Shown here: positions 1 to 6,342 of the stretch, one piece after another
Layout of the letters: the number at the start of each line of letters is the position of its first letter
Position numbering within the stretch: the first letter of the stretch is position 1
DNA from: an uncultured Collinsella sp.
GTDB lineage: Bacteria > Actinomycetota > Coriobacteriia > Coriobacteriales > Coriobacteriaceae
Assembly: GCA_900550205.1 (NCBI GenBank)
Contig: URRJ01000061.1
Coordinates: forward strand, 1-10,719
Direction: 5' to 3'
Length of the DNA stretch: 10,719 nucleotides
Notes under the pieces: model-generated
Database searches by the model: none
Told to the model about the DNA's origin: nothing
What the model saw: only the letters and a program-made list of their open reading frames with translations
Made by a program: the position numbers and the translations under genes

Positions 1-100
1 TGTTGCTCACGGCCTCGATCTGCTCGACGGGGTTGTTGCCGAGGGCGTTGCCGCCGAGGGCGACGACAATACGATCGGGCTTACCGTAGGGTTTTGACAT
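1..100 (-). CDS. arcC: Carbamate kinase, copy 1 (5' end only, cut by window edge)
   Basis: Carbamate kinase transfers the phosphate of carbamoyl phosphate to ADP, giving ATP, CO2 and ammonia, the energy-yielding last step of the arginine deiminase pathway. Only the first 33 codons are in the window. They read MSKPYGKPDR followed by the N-terminal nucleotide-binding signature VVALGGNALGNNP of the amino acid kinase family. The start is the ATG at 98-100. Its Shine-Dalgarno GGAGG (106-110 on the complement) directly follows the arcB stop codon TAA, so translation is probably coupled to arcB and this is the last visible gene of the arc operon. The 100 bases match the 5' end of the second arcC at 7206-7305 with 8 differences, only one of them in the first 82 bases. 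Whether the rest of the gene is intact cannot be seen. Confidence 0.93.
   Translation of the reverse strand, partial: MSKPYGKPDRIVVALGGNALGNNPVEQIEAVSN
1..100 (-). repeat. Direct repeat, arcC 5' end (partner at 7206-7305)
   Basis: Positions 1-100 align without gaps to 7206-7305, with 92 of 100 bases identical and 81 of the first 82. Differences cluster in the first codons of the genes. Both copies are on the same strand, so the repeats are direct. The true repeat length is unknown because copy 1 leaves the window. Confidence 0.95.
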
Positions 101-110
101 GCGTGCCTCC

Positions 111-1118
111 TTATCGAAGAGTAGCGTACATCACGGCTTTAATGGTATGCATGCGGTTCTCTGCCTCTTGGAAGACGCGAGACTTATCGGACTCGAAGAC
201 CTCGTCGGAGACCTCCATCTCGGTTACGCCGAACTTCTCCGCGATTTCCGCTCCGATGGTGGTCTTGGTATCGTGGAAGCTCGGGAGACAATGCATGAAG
301 ATAGCGTTGGGGTTTGCTTTTGCCATGACCTCCGAGGTTACGCGGTACGGGGAGAGCAGCTCGATACGGCTCTTCCAGAGCTCCTCAGCCTGGCCCATGC
401 CAACCCAGACATCGGTGTAAATAACGTCGGCATCCTTTACGCCCTCATCGATGTTGTCAGTAAGCTGAATGGTGCAGCCATTTTCCTCGGCGATCTTCTG
501 GCAAGTCTCAAGCAGCTCGGGATCAAAGTGGGTAGCGCCCTCAACGTCGCCCTTCGGCCCACAAGAGCAGAAGTTGATGCCGAGCTTGGCGCAGATAACC
601 ATGAGGGAATCGCTTACATTGCCCTGCTCCTTGCCAAGATAGGTCAGCTTGAGGCCACGCGTGTCACCGAATTCCTCGCGCATCGTAAGGATGTCTGCCA
701 AAGCCTGGGTCGGGTGATACTCATTGGTGAGACCATTCCACACGGGAACGCCGGCCTTATCGGCAAGCTCCTCAACAATGGACTGGTCAGAGCCACGATA
801 CTCGATTCCGTCGTACATGCGACCAAGCACGCGGGCGGTATCCTCAATGGACTCCTTTTTGCCCATCTGCGACGAACCGGGATCAAGGTAGGTTACACCC
901 AAGCCAAGATCCATGCCGCCCACCTCGAAAGCGCAGCGCGTACGCGTCGACGTCTTTTCAAACAGCAGAACGATGTTCTTGCCCTCAAGATAACGATGGG
1001 GGGCGCCCATGCGCTTGAGATTCTTAAAGTCCCTCGAAAGCTCGAGCATGTACTCGATCTCCTCGGTAGTGAAATCAAGCAGGGTCAGAAAACTACGACC
1101 AGAAAGATTCAGTGCCAT
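111..1118 (-). CDS. arcB: Ornithine carbamoyltransferase, catabolic (ADI pathway)
   Basis: The product (335 aa, normal family length) is an aspartate/ornithine carbamoyltransferase. In this setting it runs in the phosphorolytic direction, citrulline plus phosphate to ornithine plus carbamoyl phosphate, in the cytosol. The carbamoyl-phosphate loop STRTR is at residues 57-61. The family signature KKESIEDTARVLGRM is near 87-101, HPTQ at 135-138, and the ornithine-site HCLP at 276-279 (C277). All key motifs are intact. The ATG at 1116-1118 has a Shine-Dalgarno AAAGGAA about 6 nt upstream. The gene lies 85 bp after arcA and 10 bp before arcC copy 1. A biosynthetic ArgF would look similar; the catabolic call rests on its place between arcA and arcC. 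Confidence 0.95.
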   Translation of the reverse strand: MALNLSGRSFLTLLDFTTEEIEYMLELSRDFKNLKRMGAPHRYLEGKNIVLLFEKTSTRTRCAFEVGGMDLGLGVTYLDPGSSQMGKKESIEDTARVLGRMYDGIEYRGSDQSIVEELADKAGVPVWNGLTNEYHPTQALADILTMREEFGDTRGLKLTYLGKEQGNVSDSLMVICAKLGINFCSCGPKGDVEGATHFDPELLETCQKIAEENGCTIQLTDNIDEGVKDADVIYTDVWVGMGQAEELWKSRIELLSPYRVTSEVMAKANPNAIFMHCLPSFHDTKTTIGAEIAEKFGVTEMEVSDEVFESDKSRVFQEAENRMHTIKAVMYATLR

Positions 1119-1203
1119 GATAGGTTCCTTTCATTATTAACCTAATTGATGAGTGCGCGGCGCGCGAAGAACGTGCATCCGCACATCTCGGACCAGAACG
1201 AAA
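1119..1203 (-). other. arcA-arcB intercistronic spacer with short hairpins
   Basis: This 85-bp gap holds two compact inverted repeats. One is ACGTGC/GCACAT at 1171-1176 and 1181-1186 around a 4-nt loop, with one G-U pair in RNA. The other is the GC-only palindrome GCGCG-G-CGCGC at 1155-1165. Neither is followed by a U-run on the minus strand, so they are not convincing terminators. They could be mRNA processing or stability elements, or a partial block that alters the arcA to arcB ratio. Confidence 0.3.
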
Positions 1204-2451
1204 TTAAATCTCTTCGCGCCAGAACGGCATGGTCATGCAGCGCGGGCCACCACGACCACGAGACAGCTCTTCGGAAGGAGCAACCAGCAGCTCAACGCCC
1301 GCCTTATAAAGCGCATCATTGGTAACAACGTTGCGCTCATAGACGCACACCTTACCCGGCGCAACAGCAAGCGTGTTGGAACCATCGTTCCACTGCTCAC
1401 GGGATGCCTCGATCGGATCGCCGGCACCGCATTCGATCATCGTGATATGGTCGATACCGGTTGCCATTTCAAGAATCTGCTGAATCGTTCCCTCGATCTC
1501 CTCGATACAGACCTCGCCATCCGAATCGCCCTTGGTGAGTCGATAGGCACGAAGCGTCTCGTAGATACCGGGGTAGACGGTAAACTTATCGTAATCGACC
1601 TGAGTACAAACCGTATCAAGATGCATATAGGCATAGCCGTGGGGGATCTTGATGGCAAATACCTGCTCGATCTCGGACTCTCCCGTGCCCCAGAACAGAT
1701 TCTTGGCAAGCTGGTCGATGGCTGCAGTCTGGGTACGCTCGGAAATACCGATTGCAAGCGTGGTGGCGTTAATGTTCAGAACGTCGCCGCCTTCGATATG
1801 CCAATCGCTATTGTGGTCGTACCAAAGCGGAGCCCCAGCATAATCAGGATGGTGGCGCATGATCGTCTCATAGAATACGACCTCACGGTTGCGCTGATGC
1901 CAGTACATGCGGTTCATCATCGCACCCTTGCCGACCACAGCAATCGGATCACGCGAGAAGTAGGAGGCGGGCATCGGGAACAAGACCATTTCGTCGGGCT
2001 TCAGCTCGTCGCTATCCATGCTCGCAAGGGAACCGCTCACATGCGGAATCTCGAGATCGCGTACGTAGAGGCCGCCCATAGCGGTAAGAACAAACTCTTT
2101 GTTGTCCTTGATGGAGTCGAGCTTCTCCACGACTGCCTGACGAAGCGCCAGGTTCTCGATCTTGGCCTCGGGAACGAACTTGCTCATAAACTCGGCACGA
2201 GAACCCTCAACCTGATCGAAAGTCTCGGCAAGCAAGTCCTCCATATAAACGACCTCGGCGCCAGCACCGCGAAGAAGATTAGTAAACTCGTCATGCTCTC
2301 GCTGAGCATACTCGAGATAAAACGCGTCATGAATCCAGGCGCGCTCAAAATCCTCCGCCTTCATGTTTACCAGGTCCAAGCCCGGTCGGTGCACACATAC
2401 CTTCTTGAGGGCACCAATTTCGCTATGAACGTTCAGACCTTTGCTCATCAT
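1204..2451 (-). CDS. arcA: Arginine deiminase
   Basis: Hydrolyses L-arginine to citrulline and ammonia, the first step of the ADI pathway, in the cytosol. The 415-aa product has usual ADI length and all catalytic positions of the guanidino-modifying enzyme fold: Asp168 in FSRD, Glu220 in HIEGGD, His277 and Asp279 in MHLDT, and nucleophile Cys405 in the loop RGRGGPRC. The start is ATGATG at 2451/2448. The Shine-Dalgarno AAAGGAA sits too close to the first ATG, so the second (MSKGLNVHSEIG, 414 aa) is probably used. It lies 64 bp downstream of the carrier gene and 85 bp upstream of arcB, all on one strand, which fits a yfcC-arcA-arcB-arcC transcript. A divergent paralogue lies at 4249-5496. Confidence 0.96.
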   Translation of the reverse strand: MMSKGLNVHSEIGALKKVCVHRPGLDLVNMKAEDFERAWIHDAFYLEYAQREHDEFTNLLRGAGAEVVYMEDLLAETFDQVEGSRAEFMSKFVPEAKIENLALRQAVVEKLDSIKDNKEFVLTAMGGLYVRDLEIPHVSGSLASMDSDELKPDEMVLFPMPASYFSRDPIAVVGKGAMMNRMYWHQRNREVVFYETIMRHHPDYAGAPLWYDHNSDWHIEGGDVLNINATTLAIGISERTQTAAIDQLAKNLFWGTGESEIEQVFAIKIPHGYAYMHLDTVCTQVDYDKFTVYPGIYETLRAYRLTKGDSDGEVCIEEIEGTIQQILEMATGIDHITMIECGAGDPIEASREQWNDGSNTLAVAPGKVCVYERNVVTNDALYKAGVELLVAPSEELSRGRGGPRCMTMPFWREEI

Positions 2452-2515
2452 CGTTCCTTTCTGGATTAGAGCTCAATTGTTATTGCAATGGCTTACAAAG
2501 TTGTCGTTTCGTTTG

Positions 2516-3952
2516 CTAGACAATCGGAAGCAGACCGGATACCGCGGTAAATACGAGACAGACCGCACTGACCACAAGGAAGAACTTCCAGGAAACTCGC
2601 CACCACTGGCCAAGAGAGATCTTGCAAACACCAAGACCGGCGACAAGCATTGCGCTGGTGGGGGAAATCAGCGACATCGCTGCAGATCCCATCGAAAGGC
2701 CAGTAACCGCAGCTTCTGGATTTAGCCCCATGAGCTCAACCAGAGGCCCAAAGATGGGGATGGTGAGCGCCGCGATGCCCGAAGAGCTGGGAACCAGAAT
2801 CGAGAGCAAGTTGTCAACGACATACAAAATGCTGGTAAAGAGAACAGGGGGGATTCCGGCAAGGCCAGTCGCAAGAGCGTTTAGGACCGTATCGATAATC
2901 AAGCCATCGTTGGCGATAACCAAAATGCCTCGAGCAAGACCGACCACGACCGCAGAGAAAACAAAGTCGCCCAAACCCTTAACAAACTCTGTAGCAATCT
3001 CCTTCTCGCTCATGCCCGATACGATGCCAGACAGGAGCGCCATAGCCATAAAGACTGCAGAGATCTCGTTCATATACCAGCCCTGGGTGACAAGACCCCA
3101 GACAATGGCGACGATTCCAAGCACGAATACGATGATTACGGCCTTCTGGCGCCCGGTGAAATCGGCTTCGAGCAGCTCGTCATTTGATGCATGCTCTTTG
3201 CGCTTCTCGATATCATCAGCGTAAGCAATCGAGGACTCGGGGTTCTTCTTCACCCTTCGAGCGTACAACACGACCCAGGCAATAGCGATGGCGGTCAGCA
3301 CAACAAGGGCAACAACGCGAAGCCAGAGCTGGGGATTACCCTGGATATTCAGAATTCCCTGAGCAATCAAAACATTGAAGGGGTTGACCGTCGATGCGAT
3401 ATAGCCAATACGGGCGCCAACGAACACGATCATAAAGGCCGTAATGGAGTCATATCCCATAGCCATAACAATCGGCAGCAAGATGGCAAAAAATGGAAGG
3501 GTCTCCTCCGCCATGCCGAACGTGCTACCGCCCAGCGCAAAAACCGCCATCAAAATCGGAATAATCAGGATGTCTTTACTCTTGAACTTCTTAACGATGC
3601 GCGCCACGCCGCTGGTGATAGCTCCAGTGGCAGTAATGACCTGAAAGGATCCGCCGACAATCAGAATAAAGGCAACGACCTCAACTGCCTGCTGAATTCC
3701 CACCGCAGGAGCCTCGAGCACATCGAACAGGCCTTGCTTCAGGTCAACCTCAGCGCCGTCTTCGTCCGCATAAACCTTTTCAACGGACTCATATGTTCCA
3801 GCAACAGTGACCTCGCGTCCGTTGAGCTCCTGCCTCTCAAACGAGCCGGAGGGAACGATCCATGTAAGAGCTGCGGTCAACACCATGAGAATGAAGATAA
3901 TGGTGTAGACGTGCGGAATTCGTAGCCCACGTTTCTTTTGCACTTCGGCCAT
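2516..3952 (-). CDS. YfcC/DcuC-family membrane carrier, likely arginine/ornithine exchanger
   Basis: A 478-aa polytopic inner-membrane protein of the YfcC/DcuC-like carrier family. Hydrophobic segments are visible at about residues 14-34, 88-108, 127-145, 152-200, 210-230, 270-312, 328-346, 365-402, 415-442 and 455-477. A charged loop at about 36-80 follows the first segment and a lysine/glutamate-rich cytosolic loop spans 232-268. Family-type features include GGSTFGMAEETLPF (141-154), the Ser-rich PSSSGIAALTIPIFGP (388-403) and SPTSAMLVAGLG (430-441). As first gene of the arc operon it very probably brings in arginine in exchange for ornithine, the job done elsewhere by the unrelated APC-type ArcD. 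Substrate is inferred from context only. The start has a near-perfect Shine-Dalgarno, AAAGGAGG, 6 nt before ATG. Confidence 0.88.
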   Translation of the reverse strand: MAEVQKKRGLRIPHVYTIIFILMVLTAALTWIVPSGSFERQELNGREVTVAGTYESVEKVYADEDGAEVDLKQGLFDVLEAPAVGIQQAVEVVAFILIVGGSFQVITATGAITSGVARIVKKFKSKDILIIPILMAVFALGGSTFGMAEETLPFFAILLPIVMAMGYDSITAFMIVFVGARIGYIASTVNPFNVLIAQGILNIQGNPQLWLRVVALVVLTAIAIAWVVLYARRVKKNPESSIAYADDIEKRKEHASNDELLEADFTGRQKAVIIVFVLGIVAIVWGLVTQGWYMNEISAVFMAMALLSGIVSGMSEKEIATEFVKGLGDFVFSAVVVGLARGILVIANDGLIIDTVLNALATGLAGIPPVLFTSILYVVDNLLSILVPSSSGIAALTIPIFGPLVELMGLNPEAAVTGLSMGSAAMSLISPTSAMLVAGLGVCKISLGQWWRVSWKFFLVVSAVCLVFTAVSGLLPIV

Positions 3953-4078
3953 TATGCCTCCTTTAGTTTGCAGGTTTTCGATACGAGCTTTTCGCCGGCA
4001 ACCTTATTATTCGGTTTTCACGCCAGTTGACATTAGATATTTATGCGAATGGATAGTATTAAAAGGCAGACGGGTTTT

Positions 4079-4100
4079 AGTTGATATATAAGCTCAATTA
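4079..4100. promoter_or_regulatory. Operator-like site 1, TTGAT-N7-CTCAA
   Basis: Imperfect inverted repeat TTGAT (4081-4085), 7 nt, CTCAA (4093-4097). It aligns with site 2 at 15 of 22 positions and keeps the same 7-nt half-site spacing. The two sites are 30 bp apart, close to three DNA turns, as expected for cooperative binding of a dimeric regulator. The XRE-type regulator at the end of the divergent operon is the natural candidate. This is inference. Confidence 0.4.
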
Positions 4101-4108
4101 TCGAACTA

Positions 4109-4130
4109 AATTGATATTTTTTATCAATTG
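4109..4130. promoter_or_regulatory. Operator-like site 2, perfect inverted repeat AATTGATA-N5-TATCAATT
   Basis: Perfect 8-bp arms at 4109-4116 and 4122-4129 separated by five T. The core TTGAT and ATCAA half-sites are 7 nt apart, too far for an FNR box, which uses 4. On the minus strand the right arm also reads TTGATA, a possible -35, so a protein bound here would be placed to control the arc operon. Confidence 0.5.
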
Positions 4131-4248
4131 GTGACTTTCAATCAAGAGCTTAAGCCGTCCACCGATACCCACAACATACTCACTTAAACTTCTCCCAGCA
4201 GAACGATAATTGACATCAGTCATCATCCGAATTAAAGCGAGCGTTCTA

Positions 4249-5496
4249 ATGCCAATTCATGTCACCAGCGAAATCGGTAAGCTTAAACAGGCCCTTTTAT
4301 ATCGACCCGGTATCGAAACCCAAAACTATCCCGAAGGCCATTTTGGCCAAGTTTTTAGCCTAAGACCATCGAGCAGCCTATTTGACTTGGATAGAGCCCT
4401 AGCTGAGTGTGATGCCTATACCTCAGTGCTCGAGCATGAAGGCGTAGAGGTTCTGTATCTCGACCAACTTCTTATAGAAGCGCTTGACTCGTGCCCCGAA
4501 GCTCGAGCATCTTTTGTCGATTCCTTTGTCGATGAATGCGGCGCGATTGGCGCCGAGTTGCAGCAAGCAGTCCGCGAGCATCTTGAACACACCCGATCGG
4601 CGCAGGAGCTCGTCTCGGCATCGATTGGCGGCATCCGCCACGGGCAAGTTACATACTGCTTCGACGGCGGGGACAGACTCGCCGAATTAACCGGCGAGGC
4701 CTATGCTCCTGACGAGCTGCTCGTTAGCCCATTAAACACCATGTGGTTCGTGCGCGACCCGGTAAGCACCATCGGCTCCGGCATCTCCTTCAACCACATG
4801 TATTGGCCCGAGCGCAATCGCGAAGTAGCGCTCTACCAAACGATTTTTAAATACCATCCCAATTTCAAGGACACGCCCTCGTTTTATCGTCACGATTCGA
4901 CCTTCCATATTGAAGGGGGCGATATCATCAATCTTGATGCTCATAATGTCGCAGTCGGCATCTCTCAGAGAACCGAATCTGCAGCCATCGATATGCTCGC
5001 TCGTACCCTCCTGTGGAATCCCGACTCGAGCATCGACGCCGTATGGGCAATTGAGGTACCCGAGCGGAGCCTGTGTATCCATCTTGATACGTACCTAAGC
5101 CGGGTCGACTACGATACTTTTGTTGTCGACCCCCAGCTACTCGCGGAATCTCGCTCTTATCAGATTACGCGAAATCGAGCAGAGAATCTCTGCCAGATTC
5201 ACGCCGTCGAAAAAGGAGTCAAGGAGGCACTGGCCGCCGCGCTCGGCATACCCGAGCTTCGTTTTATTCCCTGCGGTGGATCTAATCCCAATTTGGCAGA
5301 AAAAGAGTGCACGAATAACGCAGCCAGTGTCCTGTGCCTCCGACCGGGCAAAGTCTGTGTCTATGAAGAGAATCAAGCGACGAACGCTGCTCTTGAACAG
5401 GCCGGGATCGATCTTGTCCCCATTTCCATACACGAGCTGACAAACGGCTTTGGCGGGCCCAACTGTTTGTGCTTGCCACTTAGGCGTGATGAATAA
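4249..5496 (+). CDS. Divergent arginine deiminase paralogue (ArcA2)
   Basis: A 415-aa guanidino-modifying enzyme, clearly related to ArcA but strongly diverged. The catalytic set is kept: Asp170 in FVRD, Glu222 in HIEGGD, His278 and Asp280 in IHLDT, and Cys406. The loop before the nucleophile reads NGFGGPNC, whereas ArcA here has RGRGGPRC, so two arginines are replaced by Phe and Asn. It is probably a hydrolase on arginine or a related guanidine, but lower activity, another substrate, or a sensory role are possible. The start chosen is ATG 4249 (MPIHVTSEIGKL), which aligns with the ArcA N terminus; an in-frame TTG at 4210 would add 13 unconserved residues. No good Shine-Dalgarno is visible before either start. 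Its stop lies inside the start region of the regulator gene. Confidence 0.88.
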   Translation: MPIHVTSEIGKLKQALLYRPGIETQNYPEGHFGQVFSLRPSSSLFDLDRALAECDAYTSVLEHEGVEVLYLDQLLIEALDSCPEARASFVDSFVDECGAIGAELQQAVREHLEHTRSAQELVSASIGGIRHGQVTYCFDGGDRLAELTGEAYAPDELLVSPLNTMWFVRDPVSTIGSGISFNHMYWPERNREVALYQTIFKYHPNFKDTPSFYRHDSTFHIEGGDIINLDAHNVAVGISQRTESAAIDMLARTLLWNPDSSIDAVWAIEVPERSLCIHLDTYLSRVDYDTFVVDPQLLAESRSYQITRNRAENLCQIHAVEKGVKEALAAALGIPELRFIPCGGSNPNLAEKECTNNAASVLCLRPGKVCVYEENQATNAALEQAGIDLVPISIHELTNGFGGPNCLCLPLRRDE

Positions 5497-6145
5497 CATG
5501 GCCCAAGGGGATAACATTAAATGCCTTAGAACCCGCGAAGGCTTGACGCAGCAGCAATTTGCCGACATGCTCGGCGTTACCAAAGAAACGGTATGCCGTT
5601 GGGAACGTGGACACACCGCCGTCAAGGTGTCGACTCTCGATAAGCTGACCGAGCTTTTCGATGTAACGTTTGATGAGCTCGCCGCAAGTAATAGCGGCCT
5701 TGCTTCTGCCGGCTTAAGCTCGCGGCCTGAGAAAAGCCAGAACGTGGCCCAAAACGAAGAATGCGAAATCTATAAAATCGTACGCCGCAACGGTGGCTTT
5801 AGTCTTAAGAACAGTGGGCGCACCTTCGTTCCAGGACCCGTACTTGAAAGGCACCCGGGAGGCTTTCTAGTTCAGATGAACGGCAGCGGCATGTCACGCT
5901 GCTATCCGCAAAGCAGTGTTCTGCTGGTCGATCCTGTTGCTAAACCGTGGAACGGATGCACCGTCGTTGCCATGGTAGACGCATCAGCCATAGTTATTCG
6001 GCGATATGAAATTCGAGGGAACACGATTGCGCTGTCAACGTATTCCTATTTGACAGAAGAACCCAACATCACTCTGGACAGGCATCGCCTTCGTGTCTTA
6101 GGTGTCGTCGTTTGGTTTCAGGCAACTCACGATCTAACGTACTAG
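5489..6145 (+). CDS. XRE-type HTH regulator with degenerate S24/LexA-like C-terminal domain
   Basis: A 218-aa DNA-binding regulator. An XRE/Cro-CI helix-turn-helix lies at about residues 9-65, with recognition region TQQQFADMLGVTKETVCRWE (20-39). A variable linker (66-90) leads to a C-terminal domain shaped like the S24 family of LexA, CI and UmuD: VQMNGSGMSRCYPQSSVLLVDP (in segments from 128 to 149) and IVIRRYE (168-174). The usual nucleophile serine of G-x-S-M is Gly134, and the usual lysine aligns with Arg171, so self-cleavage is not expected. The ATG at 5489 overlaps the arcA2 stop by 8 bp (ATG at 5498 is an alternative), implying translational coupling. It probably controls the adjacent arc genes; the signal is unknown. 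Confidence 0.82.
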   Translation: MNNMAQGDNIKCLRTREGLTQQQFADMLGVTKETVCRWERGHTAVKVSTLDKLTELFDVTFDELAASNSGLASAGLSSRPEKSQNVAQNEECEIYKIVRRNGGFSLKNSGRTFVPGPVLERHPGGFLVQMNGSGMSRCYPQSSVLLVDPVAKPWNGCTVVAMVDASAIVIRRYEIRGNTIALSTYSYLTEEPNITLDRHRLRVLGVVVWFQATHDLTY

Positions 6146-6247
6146 CCTCTTAGTCGTAAATCCCCAAGTGCCGTGCTTGTCCGCGGCAAGAGCGTCCCTT
6201 TTGGCTAGTCGTTTAAGAATGTCCCCAATGACTAGGTGAATAGCAAA
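6146..6247. other. Convergent spacer after the regulator, with degenerate repeats
   Basis: The region holds a direct repeat GTCCC-N6-CTAG at 6194-6208 and 6221-6235, offset by 27 bp. It also holds an inverted repeat CTAGTC (6205-6210) and GACTAG (6230-6235). A weak hairpin TGCCG-N10-CGGCA near 6172-6188 followed by CCCTTTT could end transcription of the arcA2 operon, but the stem is short. Confidence 0.3.
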
Positions 6248-6277
6248 AGCCCCGCAGTCGGAGCGGACTGCGGGGCT
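6242..6277 (-). terminator. Rho-independent terminator of arcC copy 2
   Basis: Perfect 12-bp stem AGCCCCGCAGTC (6248-6259) and GACTGCGGGGCT (6266-6277) with a 6-nt loop. On the minus strand the stem is followed by TTTTG, a short U-tract, 65 bp past the arcC stop. There is no U-run on the plus side, so it serves the minus strand mainly. Confidence 0.85.
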
Positions 6278-6296
6278 CATGAAGAGAGGCTAGTTT

Positions 6297-6320
6297 GTGG
6301 GCGCTTTGCCCGGCGCCCAC
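6297..6320. repeat. Hairpin between arcC copy 2 and its terminator
   Basis: Perfect 8-bp stem GTGGGCGC (6297-6304) and GCGCCCAC (6313-6320) with an 8-nt loop, 22 bp past the arcC stop on the minus strand. No U-tract follows on either strand. It may protect the transcript 3' end or block read-through of the convergent operon. Confidence 0.55.
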
Positions 6321-6342
6321 GAGAGAGGCAATGGAGTAGAGG

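Larger units (their letters stand above)
3953..4248. promoter_or_regulatory. Divergent control region between the arc operon and arcA2
   Basis: This 296-bp non-coding region separates two divergent operons of the same pathway and must hold both promoters. It is AT-rich, most strongly at 4030-4135. It contains two operator-like inverted repeats listed separately. A possible minus-strand -35 TTGATA (complement of 4122-4127) lies 19 bp from a -10-like GATAAT (complement of 4097-4102). The spacing is not ideal. On the plus strand TTGACA at 4027-4032 has no good -10 at 17 bp. I therefore do not assign exact promoters. A 6-bp inverted repeat, AGAACG at 4200-4205 and CGTTCT at 4242-4247, sits just before the arcA2 start. 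Confidence 0.6.

Noticed and set aside
99..2469. Long plus-strand open frames over arcB and arcA (348 and 438 codons)
   Set aside because: They are antisense shadows of well-supported genes, with no ribosome binding site and no recognisable family sequence.
4111..4127. FNR or CRP box in the divergent arc region
   Set aside because: Half-sites TTGAT and ATCAA fit, but they are 7 nt apart instead of 4, so a standard FNR site is not supported.
4079..4130. ArgR operator
   Set aside because: The half-sites do not match the TGAAT/ATTCA pattern of ARG boxes.
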